The position numbers were made by a program, and so were the translations under genes. Shown here one piece after another: positions 21,723 to 34,467 of a stretch of 64,000 bases of DNA. The stretch lies in the NCBI GenBank assembly GCA_022496805.1, contig CM040107.1:12730501-12794500 (forward strand), given 5' to 3'. How positions within the stretch are numbered: the first letter of the stretch is position 1; each line of letters begins with the position of its first letter. Source of the stretch: Pohlia nutans. Its lineage: Eukaryota > Streptophyta > Bryopsida > Bryales > Mniaceae. The notes beneath the pieces are model-generated. The model did not search any database and was not told the DNA's origin. It saw nothing but the letters and a program-made list of their open reading frames with translations.

Positions 21723-24015
21723 ATGGAACGACCGCGTACACGAGCTACCGGTTCTCTCTTACCAGTCGAAGTAACTGCCGACCAGCTCTCTAACCCACGT
21801 TTTCACAAAGAATGGCGAAATTTACAGTCGGAGACCGTTCCACCGACAGTAGTCCATGAGACTACCACGGGAATAGATCCCCGACCAACATACGAGATTC
21901 GGCGGCAAGTCGCAGCATCGACCTCTACCGACCCGTCTTTACAACACTACATGGAGTTCACACAGGGAAGGATGAATACCCCGGAAGGTACCATTTTTCA
22001 CGAAACTTTGGTACAATGGGACGAGGCATCTCAAATATGCCAACCCGACCCCTGGCGATTCTACCGACCATGTACACCACGAATCATCAAACCGGCCCGA
22101 CTGTGGCGTTCCAGACAAGGTCGAACCCGACTTCTCCACGAAGGGTCCTGGACGACCCGCTCGACTTACCGGAACGACCTTCCAGTGCGCATCAACGACT
22201 AGTAAGGTACGCTACCGAACCTCCCATCATTTCGTATCAACGACAGTTAGAAATAGAACAACTACGTCGTAATAGGGATGAATTGGACTCCGAACTGGTC
22301 GATCTTTTATCCAGCCAGAACCCGCCCTTCTGAGCAACTACACTCGGAATCCCAACCAGGTCGACCGGACCAGTCGCTTACATTTCACCAGGAACCCAGT
22401 TCTCCTGGTCAAATGAATAGTCGACCCAGATCACCGAGTACCGACAACCCATACCCGACTGGCATAGACGGCTTTGATGATGACCTAGTCGATAGGATCA
22501 AACAGATCTATCACTCTAACCAACCAGTCGACCAGGTTGTTACTCGATCCAGTCTCCCGAATATCCGCACTCATATTCATGAGCCGAATATTCTATACAT
22601 AGCTCAACCGAGGATAGCCCACACTACAACCCCCAGAATGTCGACCCCTCGGACTACTCTACTACCTGGTTACCAAACTCAACCAGCGATAGGCATTCCT
22701 ATGATTCAACCTATCAATCAACCATCGTTTTCACAGACGCATAATAGGCCCATGCCACAAAACCCATACAACCGACCGGTACCTTTCCAGCCACCAGTCC
22801 TACCGACTGTCACCCAGTACCAGCCCACCATACCTATGTGTGCATCTTGTGGCGGCTATGGTCACCTTCTCGAACAATGCGCACTATACAACCCTCGGTC
22901 GATAGGCTATTCGGTACCTACAGCTCAGATGCAGCAGCAGCCTTCCTACCCAGCAGCTACACTCCCGACTTGGACGACTGCTTGGAAACCGGTAGCGATG
23001 CCTACCTACAAGGAAGGTAAGTGTGCCATTACGCATGTCCATCGATTTCTCAATGCCCTAACGTTGAATGGCGAAACCGATTCGGCTATTACTATAGCGT
23101 TATTTGGAAATTCCCTAGTTGATGCTGCTAACTATAATTGGTTCTCGACTCAACGAACGTCATACCCACACCAAGACTTACATGGAATCCTCGATGCCTT
23201 CAAACACCGCTACCAGGATATCGACAATGATGACCAGGCTTACCTACGTTTCCGCAGTATGAAACATGATGCCAAAGAGTCGGTTGACGATTACTATGAA
23301 CGGATGATGAAACTAGCAAGCCAGTTTGAGGTCGTTCCGGCTGATAATTTCCTACTAAGCAATTTCCGAGCTGGTTTGTTGAAGTATCTGCAGGTAGCCA
23401 CAGTCGGACTACCAAGATCGACACTAGCCCAGGCCAAGAAATCGGCTAAGCTTGCAGAAAGCGGACTACCTAACGAACCCGACTCGACCACTACCGAGCG
23501 AACCGAGACTACCAAACGAGCATTTTGCAACCGATGCAAGAAGCCAGGCCATTTCGAACGCGATTGCAAGCTCAATCCGGAAAGCGAGATCGGAAAAAGG
23601 CGCGCGGCGGCTAATAGGACAGCCCCAGTAGCAGTGTTGACTACCGCCGAATCAAGGAGTCGACCACCCCGCGATAGCACACCACGACGGATATTTCCTT
23701 GCTCTCTGTGCAAAACCTTGGACCACCCGACACACTTGTGTCCCCTACTGAAGGATTCGAAGGTCGTCAAATTCCTAAATCAGCAAATCGAGACCAAGCC
23801 CAATACGTCGTCAGTAGTCATTGAAGAACTACCGAACACTACGGTTGGTGTCCTAACGGTCGCAGCCATTACCAGAAGCCAATCGACTACCGACCATCCG
23901 ACTCCTGACGAAACCACGGAGAAGACCGACTGGACTGCCCTAGAACTACTACGTGATCAAATGATGCAGGAAGTTCGTCAACTCCAAGCCGAGTTGGAAA
24001 CAACAACTTCCACTA
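21723..24015 (+). pseudogene. gypsy gag, duplicated copy, cut before pol
   Basis: Same three-frame gag as at 3735-6205, with the same frameshifts, the N-terminal CCHC knuckle, the capsid region and the two C-terminal knuckles. It stops at 24015 before the protease. The reading frame accidentally continues into reversed element sequence to 24206, giving a chimeric tail without meaning. The preceding leader 21261-21722 is the copied gypsy leader. Confidence 0.85.
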
Positions 24016-24805
24016 TGAACGCTGCCTTGTCCGCTCTTCTTTCTTCCTGCTCTTCTCGTTCTTCCTTGTCCGGGCTGTCCTCGTCCTCGCTCCCATCCGC
24101 ATTCCCCTCCCGGGCCCTTGGCGGCCCCCGGTCCATGATCCTCCGGCAGTTCTCCCATTGCTCTTTCTCCTTGGCCTTGAGACACCCGTACTTGTCATAC
24201 AAATGAAACAGAAAAGGGGTTAGAGGACATCCCTTCTTGTTTCCGAGTTTGCGCGCTTCCCGTTCCACCAACTCGTCCACAATGAGTCCCCATCCGGTCT
24301 TCCGGGTTTTGAAGTAGGCCCCGTAAATGGTCTTCGTTAGCTTGATCGTGCAGGTGGTGGGTTTGTCCGGGCTCAAAATAGGCACCAGAAACCGCAGCAG
24401 GCGCCTCTCCCGATCGTCTATGCAGTCCTGCACCCGGAATCCGTGTTTCTCTGAGACCGGTTGAGAAAACCTTTCCTTCACCCATCCGTAATCCTGCTTG
24501 GTCTTGTCGTATCCAAACGGGCTGTCGGGGAAGTCGTACGTCACACGCCAGTGTTCCGAAGTCCACTTCTTCCACTGTCCCATGATTTCGCTGTTCCGGA
24601 ATTCCGCCGGTACAGGTTTTCCACCTAACTCCTGCAACATGGTATCACTGTGGAGCCCCCACGGTAGGTACAGAAATTCTTCACAACCCATTTTGCGCAA
24701 ATCCTTCCGCAGCTGTTCCCTATGTCCCGCATTGGTCGGAGCAACTGGGAGCACCAACTTATCCGGAACCGGCAGTCCGAGCCTCCATTCGTCCTTCCGT
24801 CCCAT
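24016..24805 (-). pseudogene. Element C ORF, N-terminal domain, 3'-truncated
   Basis: ATG at 24805 (MGRKDEWRLGL) opens a frame that stays open to the junction at 24016, about 263 codons. It matches the element A N-terminal domain closely (motifs PILSPDKPTT and NKKGCPLTPF) and ends within the acidic linker. Unlike A it has no stop in this part, but the coiled-coil half is missing. Codons beyond 24016 come from reversed gag and are not part of the gene. Confidence 0.65.
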
Positions 24806-25259
24806 CGCTGCTGGCTCCAAAACTTCCTTCCCTTGATTTCGCGCGCTCCGCCTAAGCTACCGGAATACTTGCTCGCCACCCGGTCGCTCTCTCCTCTCTC
24901 TCACAGTATCTGGAAACACAAAAGTCTGGTGCAGGGGGGGACTAGAAACACTATGCGAAAATGAACAGTCAACTGCCCTAATTAAAGCCGCCCATTGGAA
25001 AGCGTGAAACGTGGCCGGGTCCATTCCTGACTCGTCCATCCCCTACCCGGTTTCCAATTCAGATCCCGTGACCAATCCGGACACCTATCGTCAAAACCAG
25101 ATCCTAGCAATAACTCTACTGCGCGCGTGAATGCCTCCTCTACATAAATAACTAAATGTGCCATTATGGTCATTCCCACACTCATTTATGGAGATTATGG
25201 CTACTCCTAGCTACTCTAAAACCCTAACTCTCTACTTCTAGGTCAAACGAGGTTTGACA
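24016..25259 (-). mobile_element. Element C: 5' fragment of the element A family
   Basis: On the minus strand it begins TGTCAAACCTCG at 25259, exactly like A and B, and follows A (7620 to about 8870) with scattered differences. It is cut at 24015/24016. Directly outside the 5' end is satellite sequence (CGATGTTCC), so C was inserted into the satellite independently of A. The 3' part and its target duplication are lost at the junction with the duplicated arm. Confidence 0.85.
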
Positions 25260-25857
25260 CGATGTTCCATGTTTTCCATGCGAACTCTATTATATACACC
25301 CAGCTCAGACTTGTACATGTATTGCATACATGGAATTTGCATTCATGAAAATTGTATGCTTGTTAAGAGATGGATTCACCATGGACCTTGGACACTGCGG
25401 GCAATCAGTGATTCAGGGATTCATCATGCACCACGAACACCGTGGACAGTCAAATCGCCACCGCATTCCAAGGTTGGATGGGAATGATGCATGGATGTGT
25501 TGTCCTCTTTGAGGGACTCGTGTAATGCTGCGATGTTCCATGTTTTCCATGCGAACTCTATTGTATACACCCTGCTCAGACTTGTACATGTATTGCATGC
25601 TTGGAATTTGCATTCTTGAAAATTGTATGCTTGTTAAGAGATGGATTCACCATGGACCTTGGACACTGCGGGCAATTAGTGATTCAGGGATTCACCATGG
25701 ACCATGGACACCGTGGGCAGTCACGGATCCACCACATTCCAAGGTTGAATGGGTATGATGCATGGATGTGTTGTCCTCTTTGAGGGACTCATGTAATGTT
25801 GCGATGTTCCTTGTTTTCCATGCAAACTCTATTGTATACACTCTCCTCAGACTTGTA
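25260..25857 (+). repeat. 271-bp satellite, block 2 (about 2.2 monomers)
   Basis: Same landmarks as block 1. It starts at CGATGTTCC next to element C and runs to CTTGTA at 25857, where the fold-back element is inserted. The phase continues on the other side at 26887 (CATGTATTGC), so blocks 2 and 3 were one array. Confidence 0.9.
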
Positions 25858-26886
25858 CAGTGGGGTCCAACATGGAATGGCGTTTTTGGTTTCGCAGTGA
25901 GAGATATTTTAGTACTGCCAACTTTGAAAGCCTCCCGAGAGCTCAAAAATTGGTCTCTTACCACGAAAGTTTTACCAGAGACTCATCTTTAAGTTAATTA
26001 TATGTATGCCAAATTTGAAGGCCAAAACATTCACCCAAAAAAAGTCATTCAGAATCTACCAACATTGGTAGCTGTGGAGATTTTTTCACTGCTGCCAACT
26101 TTGACAGCCTCCAGAGAATGGAAATTTTTTTCCTTACTTTGGTTTTTTTTTTGTAGAAACAAATTTGTGTTTGTAATGTATGGTGATAATGTCAAGTCTA
26201 AAAGATTACAAAAAAAAAGATATTAACAATCTACCAACATGTGTAGTTGTGGGATGCAATGGGGAAACCATTTCATTCCTATCAACTTTGAATACAGCCA
26301 ACTTTGAAAGCCTCCCGAGAGCTCAAAAATTGGTATTTTACCACGAAAGTTTTACCAAAGAAATATCTTTAAGTGAATTATATGTATGCCAAATTTCAAG
26401 GTCAAAAGATTCACCAAAGAAAATTTATTCATAATCTATCAACATAGTAGTCAAAGTTGGGTGCAATGAAATGGTTTCCCCCATTGTTTCCCACAACTAC
26501 ACATGTTGGTAGATTGTTGATATCTTTTTTTTTAGTAATCTTTTAGACTTGACATGTTTACCATATATAACTAACACAAATTGGTTTCTACCAAAAAAAA
26601 CCAAAGTAAGGAAAAAAAATTTCCATTCTCGGGAGGCTGTCAAAATTGGCAGCAGTGAAAAAATTTCCACAGCTACCAATGATGGTAGATTCTAAATGAC
26701 TTTTTGTGGGTGAATCTTTTGGCCTTGAAACTTGGCATACCTATAACTAACTTAAAGATGAGTCTCTGGTAAAAATTTCGTGGTAAGATCCCAATTTTTG
26801 AGCTCTCACAAGGCTTCCAAAGTTGGCAGTACTAAAACAATTCTCACTACCAAACCAAAAACGCCATTCCTTGTTGGACCCCACTG
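25858..26886. mobile_element. Fold-back, non-autonomous TA-flanked DNA element (Tc1/mariner-like ends)
   Basis: Begins CAGTGGGGTCCAACA and ends TTGGACCCCACTG. TA stands on both sides (25856-25857 and 26887-26888), and removing the element with one TA restores the satellite (CTTGTACATG). The two halves are long imperfect inverted repeats, roughly 25858-26255 against 26480-26886. A segment beginning AACTTTGAAAGCCTCCCGAG is also directly repeated near 25920 and 26300. No ORF. CAGT ends with a TA target are typical of Tc1/mariner-type elements; this would be a large MITE or fold-back derivative moved by an enzyme encoded elsewhere. Confidence 0.8.
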
Positions 26887-29093
26887 TACATGTATTGCAT
26901 GCATGGAATTTGCATTCTTGAAAATTGTATGCTTGTAAAGAGATGGATTCACCATTGACCTTGAACACCGCGGGCAGTTAGTGATTCAGGGATTCACCAT
27001 GGACCATGGACACTGTGGGCAGTCACGGAGCCACCTCATTCCTAGGTGGATGAGTATAATGCATGGATGTGTTGTCCTCTTTGAGGGACTCATGTAATGC
27101 TGCGATGTTCCTTGTTTTCCATGCGAACTCTATTGTATACACCCTGCTCAGACTTGTACATGTATTGCATGCTTGGAATTTGCATTCTTGAAAATTGTAT
27201 GCTTGTTAGGAGATGGATTTACCATGGACCTTGGACACTGCGGGCAATTCGTGATTCAGGATTCACCATGCACCATGGACACCGTGGGCAGTCACGGAGC
27301 CACCACATTCCAAAGTTGGATGGGTATGATGCATGGATGTGTTGTCCTCTTTGAGGGACTCATGTAATGCTGCAATGTTCCATCTTATCCATGCGAACTC
27401 CATTGTATACACCGTGCTCAGATTTGTACATGTTTTGCATGCTTGGAATTTGCATATTTGAAAATTGTATACTTGTTAAGAGATGGATTTGCCATGGACT
27501 GTGGACAGTGCAGGCAGTTCGTGATTCAGGGATTCACCATGCACCATGGACACCGTGGGCAGTCAGGGAGCCACTACATTCCAAGGTTGGATGGGTATGA
27601 TGCATGGATGTGTTGTCCTCTTTGAGGGACTCATGTAATGTTGCGATGATGCTTGTTTTCCATGCGAACTCTATTGTATACACCGTGCTCAGACTTCTAC
27701 ATGTTTTGCATGCTTGGAATTTGCATTCTTGAAAATTGTATGCTTGTTAAGCGATGGATTCATTGTGGACCTTAGACACTGCGGGCAGTTAATGATTCAG
27801 GGATTTATCATGCACCATGGACACCGTGGGCAGTCAGGGAGCCACCTCATTCCAAAGTTGAATGGGAATGATGCATGGATGTGTTGTCCTCTTTGAGGGA
27901 CTCATGTAATGCTGCGATGTTCCATGTTTTCCATGCGAACTCTGTTGTATACACCCTGCTCAAACTTGTACATGTATTGCATGCTTGGAATTTGCATTCT
28001 TGAAAATTGTATACTTGTCAAGAGATGGATTCTCCATGGACCTTGAACACTACGGGCAGTTAGTGATTCAGGGATTCACCATGGACCATGGACACCGTGG
28101 GCAGTCAGGGAGCTTCCACATTCCAAGGTTGGATGGGTATGATGCATGGATGTGTTGTCCTCTTTGAGGGACTCATGTAATGCAGCAATGTTCCTTGTTC
28201 TCCATGCGAACTCTATTGTATACACCCTGCTCAATCTTGTACATGTATTGCATGCTTGGAATTTGCATTCTTGAAAATTGTATGTTTAATAAGAGATGGA
28301 TTCACCATGAACCTTAGACACTGCGGGCAGCTAGTGATTCAGGGATTCACCATGGACTATGGACACCGTGGGCAGTCAGGGAGCCACCACATTCCAAGGT
28401 TGGATGGGTATGATGCATGGATGAATTGTCCTCTTTGAGGGACTCATGTAATGCTGCGATGTTCGTTGTTATCCATGCGAACTCTATTGTATACACAGTG
28501 CTCAGACTTGTACATGTTTTGCATGCTTGGAATTTGCATTTCTTGAAAATTGTATGTTTGTTAAGTGATGGATTCACCATGGACCTTGGACACCGCGGGC
28601 AGTTAGTGATTCAGGGATTTACCATGCACCATGGACACCGTGGGCAGTCAAGGATCCACTACATTCCGAGGTTGGATGGGTATGATTCATGGATGTATTG
28701 TCTTCATTGAGGGACTTATGCAATGCTGCGATGTTCCTTGTTTTCCATGCGAACTCTATTGTATACACCCTGCTCAGACTTGTACATGTTTTGCATGCTT
28801 GGAATTTGCAGTCTTGAAAATTGTATGCTTGTTAAGAGATGGATTCACTATGGACCTTGGACACCGCGGGCATTTAGTGATTCAGGGATTCATCATGGAC
28901 CATGGACACCGTGGGCAGTCAGGGAGCCACCACATTCCAAGGTTGGATGGGTATGATGCATGGATGTGTTGTCCTCTGTGAGGGACTCATGTAATGCTGC
29001 GATGTTCTATGTTTCCCATGCGAACTCTATTGTATACACCCTGCTCAGACTTGTACATTTATTGCATGCTTGGAATTTGCATTCTTGAAAATT
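26887..29093 (+). repeat. 271-bp satellite, block 3 (about 8 monomers)
   Basis: Regular 271-bp periodicity (for example equivalent points at 27443, 27714, 27985 and 28256). Monomers differ by several percent. It ends within CTTGAAAATT at 29093, where the GGGACGAGG terminus begins. The recurring 60-codon open stretches are a by-product of the repeat. Confidence 0.95.
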
Positions 29094-29634
29094 GGGACGA
29101 GGATAGTGTGCGCGCGGGGAGCGGGGAGCGGTGAGCAGCGAGCGGAGAAATGTGGGATTACGAGCAAGAATTTCAGGTCAACCGTGGTCAACTTGACTAT
29201 AATTAGCAAATATTCGAATATTCGGTTATATTTAGTAAGTTTTTGGACCTATGACCGTGGAACATTTGGTACCTATTACCGTGGTTTAGGGTTAGTGGTT
29301 TAGAGATAAAGGCACATTAAAGGCACACTCTGTCTTTATAACCATGGTAATTAGACCCAAATCCGCGGTTTAGATAGAAAGCGATTGTTATTTCAATGTC
29401 TTATTGGGGGCAATCCACTCGTTTGGGCATAATTATTTGAAATGCATAGCAAGTTTAGCGTTTAGACCAGATTGGGTACAAGATAGAAAAAATACCAGAG
29501 TTTAGGGTTTAGGGTTTCGTAAATAGTACAACACGATTTTCAAATCTGCAGTAGTGGTACTTTTAGTCTCACTACAATTTCATTGATTTGGAGAGTGAAC
29601 ATGTCAACAATGGAACCAACGACATTTTAGTATC
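29094..29634 (+). other. Left terminal region of the 20-kb block, downstream of the transposase
   Basis: Starts GGGACGAGGATAG and a GC-rich stretch with GAGCGGGGAGCGG, then A+T-rich sequence. 29094-29276 matches 1-183. TTTAGGG occurs twice in tandem at 29501-29514. This is the 3' flank of the transposase and probably the element's terminal repeat; no matching inverted end was found on the right side of the block. Confidence 0.55.
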
Positions 29635-32600
29635 CTATGATGTTGGATGAGTCAACAATCCGCTGTCAAGAACTAGCTTAACTTCGTTGAAGCTAAGAGT
29701 GGGTGCATGTATGAAGGCATCTACATCAGCATCAAACCCACAAACGACCGTGAAGACAAAATAGTGATGTTTGCAGTGAGCCCATTGGTTGCGTCCTCTT
29801 TTTGCCTTGGTCACCATCTCCTTGAAATAAGGGCAGGAGCAGTCTGGAAACTGGGAAATTGTGAGAAGGTACTGTTCATTTGTCGGAGGCATGCCTGAAT
29901 CCAACGTGACGATGCAACCCAGGGCAGGGACTGGAACCATGTCCACCTTCCTTATGCAACCCTTGAATGCTGCAGCGCTAGCACAGTTGTTGGCTTGCTT
30001 GATGGATGGGCTCTTCTTGTTGCGGCGGACATTCTTGCCATGACGTCGCTTGGGAACTTCAGCAGGGAAAGCTTGAGTTACATATGTTGACAAGTCGATG
30101 GGAAGAGGGTGGTCTTGGAAGAGCCTTCGCGGCGATATGACCTCGCGCTGTGGAAGTTGAAAGCCAGCGTTTTCTAGGGCAAGTATCTCCTTGCGTGTTA
30201 GGTTAGTACCGTTCTTGACGGGCCAGATGTCGGGGACCTCAGGGCGGGACATAACCCACTTTCTGCGGGTTCCTTTGACACACCTCTCGATGTCGTCGTT
30301 GCACAAGAAGAATTGCATGCGCTCCTTGCCATTCTTCTTGTAGTTGTCCATCATGCTCGTGTACGTAAGAGCAGCGGTAGATTTCCCGTCTTGTATGATT
30401 CGAGCGATGCACTTCTTCTTAGTCATAGCTTGCTGCGTGAAACAAGCCTTCGCACATGGCGCTTTCAGCCTAGCTATGTGCCACTGACTCTCGTCGCAAG
30501 CCGATTCTTGCACGGAAGTAACGTGGTGTACAGCTGCTGCTAGGGTTGCATCCTGAACCTGCACTGGTACATCAGACTTCTCTAGTTCTTGGGGAGAGAC
30601 TGACAGCTCTACAGGAGAAGCATTTAGGTTAAGGGCGTTGTTCCTTGCACCCCTGGTCTGGACTTGAGGACGAGAGATGCTGATCTTGTCAGGTCTGTGA
30701 GAGTCATACTCCGAACCGATGGGAACGTCTGCTTTCCGCTTCAACGACAGGAAGACTTCTTCTCCTTCGAGTTGAGGCATTCGAGTGCAAAACTCCTCCG
30801 CTCCAGGCATCTTTGCTAATGCATCGTGTAGGGATTTTGAGTTCCCCGTGCGCTAAGTAGACTTCTGTGCAATCCGGAGTTTCAGTTCTTCTTTGGTAGG
30901 GCCAGTTCCACCTCTATCCCCCTTGAGGTATTGGTAGTACGCGACGCTCTGCATGAAGGATTGGACAAAGTCATCCATAGTAGCGACAAACAAGTCTGAC
31001 CCTCGATCACCAGATTGCTGTTTCCATTTGTTGTGGATACTTTCGGCTAAGTTGCAAGAGGGCATTTCTGCCAACTCGTCCTCGGTGAGGTCCTGGAATA
31101 TAGAAAGCAATGCACATTTAGAGTTTGTAGTTGTAGAGAGGAGAACAAGCAATGGCATGGACTTAGGGTTTTCAATATAGGGTTTAGAAGCTTACAAGTT
31201 GCATGAAGCCTCCCCACTGGCGGTATCAAAAATGCCAGAAGGCTAGCCATAGGTCGAGACGCCTCAATCCATCTTCAGTAGTAGCTCCGGAGGAGTGTTA
31301 CCAAGCTCGGATACTAAGATAGCGGGAATCTACCTCCGCTTGCGTCGAGGCGTTCTTGTATTGCTTGTAGAGCATGCGATGTTGGTCTTGGAGGTCAGCT
31401 CTGATGTCAGCCTTAGTGTGCTTCTCCAAAGACTGCACCCAATAGAAGAGACATGTTTGCTCTTTATTAGGTATTGGCATTGAAGCATCTCCACTCCCGT
31501 ACACAATGCGTACAGCATTCCAGTTTGCTTGCGCGCTGTCTGCCATGAAGCCCTTGAAGTTTGGATCTTCAAGTCCGTGGCGAGCGACGACGGCATTGAG
31601 ATTCTTCTAAACGACCATTTGAGCTGCGACGTCTTCCGACTGCATATCGCACAACGCAATGGTCATAACACGGCAATAAGTGGGGTCGTAAACATGGCAG
31701 CCCATGGTTGTCCACTGTTTCACCCTCTTCACATGATCGAACATGAGCCATGTGTTTTGCAGGTCTCCACCAGGCTGCATTCGCTTCACAACGTCAACTC
31801 CGCTACCGGGACCAATCTCTGACATTTTGAAGACGAAGACCTTGTCCGACTCCGATCCTTGACCAGGGAACTTGTTCTCCTGGACAAATGGCCAGTTGCT
31901 GGAGCCGTGAAGCTTGGTGATGCTATCCATGATACCGAACCTTCGGAAGTACTTGAAGCCCGTCACCTTGTTGCGAATGTTGGGGGAGGTCAACTCCTTG
32001 CATCTATCAAAGAGCGGCAAGAGGTCATCGAGTTCAAGAGTATTTGATTTCGCACCTTCGGCTTCCACAAGCATATCCCCTATCATCTCCTTTGTTGCCT
32101 CTAGGACAATCGCAGACTTCGTTGCAGAAGGAGTTCGGTGCACGTGCTCCTCCACCAAACTCTCGCCTTTGGCAATATCGTCTCGGTAAGCCCCGACCTT
32201 GACAGGGTGGTCGTGAGTTCCAAAATGAACACAAGCTCGAGTCATGCAGTTTTTACCTAGGACGTAATATATTTTTGCATCGCAGGTTGCAAGACAGGAG
32301 GGAGGAACTTTACAGCTTTTGCAAACAAGGGTGGAGCCCTTGGGAGGATTAGTTCCCACGTCAAAAACAAATGAGGATACGCCATCCCATTCAGTTTCGT
32401 TAACAGCACTCGTGCGGTGAACGCGGGTTAGAAAATCGCAGTCGACATTTTCACATCGTAAATGACCACAACAATAGGAGGTGCGGAATATCATCCCAAA
32501 ATCATTGACAATGTTGGACGTGTGAGTACGAGTCCACACATGCCCATCATAGTGTTTGTCCATGCCACGGAGTTGCTTCGCTCTGTTAGATCCTGAAGAG

Positions 32601-33036
32601 GATCCCAAGGGAGGGAACTCAAAGATGACATCGCCATTGTACTAGGGTGGCAAGAACTTGACTCGTTTGACAGAGAAAGAGTTGAAGTCAAATTTTTTGA
32701 AAATATTCCTAGAACCCTTCCTAGCACATAGCAATTTCAGGCACTCTACGACACTTTGTTTTGGTGACAGAGAAGACGGTGTAGGCTGCTTACTAGTGGA
32801 TGGAAAACTGCCTGCAGAAGGTTGTGGATTAGGCTGAGAAGGAGGAAGGTGGGGATTGTGTTCTACATTCTCTGGGACGTCATCATCACTAAGTTCATAG
32901 ATTGTATCTAAACCTGGCTCAATTTTCACTCGGCCTGGCATGGTGGTTTGCACAGTGCAAGTGGATGACTCCCTTGGAGTCAAGAGTTCAGTAGATGCAC
33001 CCATAAGGCAATCGGATAGACCGTAAGCTCTATACC

Positions 33037-34467
33037 TGTCGTAGCAGGTGATACCGGATATTCCCCTAGAACGCACTTTTTTGTATTAAGAACGCTCGTA
33101 GAGGTGATTTCCGGGTTATCGTTCCGTAGGGATTCTGTGAAGTGGAAAGCTTCCGGAGATGGTCCCGGACTGGTGATCTCTCTCTCTCTCTCACCAGCTA
33201 AATTCCTCTTTCCTACCAAACCGGGTCTCCTTCTACTGACTAACCCGGTTACGACTAGATCCGGTTTTCGTCCGAATTGGGAATTTATCCAACCGTACTC
33301 TGCCCGGTCTATCAAAAACAACTCAAACCGGTTTATATTAACCTCTGTTTTCCTTCAGAGGGCTCTCCATTCACATTACTGGTGCTCGATTGAAAGACAC
33401 ACCCTTCCTGCTGATTTAAGTGATGGGAAATTCACTACCTTCCGGTTATCCTCACAAAACTCCTCGATCCGGGTAATTCCCGTACTGCTCTTCAGCTGCA
33501 GATTCATCCCAAACCCACAACCGGTCACTTAAGCGCAACCCGGGTTTCCCCCTTTTACAAATTACTACAACGACTTGATAACCGGGATGGACATTTACCC
33601 GGGGTATCCGGAATTGGTTCGACTCCTAACAGTTCATTTTACTCTGATCATTCCGACTCTCCTTATCACATGGCCTACCCAGGTGCTGGCCCCTCAACCG
33701 GACTACCCGTCCAGGAGTTCTGAAAGAACCGGAGTACCCCCTCCTATTCACTCAGCCAATTTCCCGGATTATACCCTGCAACCAAGCCCAGAACAACCCA
33801 CCTTCAAACAATCTATGAGTTTGCCCAATACCCAGACTCCTAACAAGATCTACAACAGAACCCGGTTACTCTAGCTATTCCGCTCCTTCCTGTCACAAGA
33901 TCTGCCCGGGTGCTGGCACCTCAACCGGACTACCCGTCCAGGAGTTCTGAAAGGACTGGAGTACCCCCTCCCATCCACTCAGCCGCTACCTCGGATCACA
34001 CCTTACAACCGGGCGCGGAATAACTAGATCTACAACAGAGTCCGATCAACTCTTCCAGTTACCAAGGGACTTAATTGGACCACCATCTCAATCAATAGCC
34101 ACACACACACACACACACATACAGCCACTCCGGTCGTAGAAGAGTATGCTTGTGATCATTTACAAAGAGAAAAATGGTACACAAAAGAAGACCCCAGGAA
34201 TGAAGAACATCCCTGGATAAAAAGAAAACACAAAGCCGACCAGATCCGGGAAACCCGCAGATCCGGAAAAACCGGGGGACTACCCCACGATTTAGTTCTC
34301 ATCCTACGCTGCAACTAACATCAGAATCCTAAAAACTAACTCCCAAACAGAGTCCTATCCTACTGCTGCAAAAAGGAGCCCCTTCAAAGCAATCGGATCC
34401 ACTAAGTCCGGACCACCAATTCAGGGACTCCGATGATTCCGGACAGCCACAGGTCTACTTGCGGCTG
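33037..34467 (-). repeat. 3' region of element B with subrepeats and a CA run
   Basis: Contains two related segments (about 33.64-33.80 and 33.89-34.03 kb) with GGAGTACCCCCTCC and GACTACCCGTCCAGGAGTTC. These are the counterparts of the subrepeat in element A. A (CA)n run of about 10 units lies near 34099. The terminus-proximal part is pyrimidine-rich on the plus strand (TCTCTCTCTC near 33180). No gene. Confidence 0.65.

Larger units (their letters stand above)
19527..24015 (-). repeat. Right arm of the 4489-bp inverted duplication (derived copy)
   Basis: Reverse complement of 3913-8401 with two base differences seen. Both ends are unnatural. The left end cuts the ORF of element A and joins satellite; the right end cuts gag and joins fragment C of the A family. 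Only a base or so could be shared at each junction, which points to end-joining, template switching, or an assembly chimera rather than transposition. Confidence 0.9.

Noticed and set aside
22278..24206. 642-codon gag ORF with a serine-rich tail
   Set aside because: The last about 60 codons come from element C read backwards across the 24015/24016 junction.
27097..29000. Repeated 60-77 codon ORFs in the 271-bp satellite
   Set aside because: The period is not a multiple of three, the same ORF reappears in each monomer in shifting frames, and there is no gene context.
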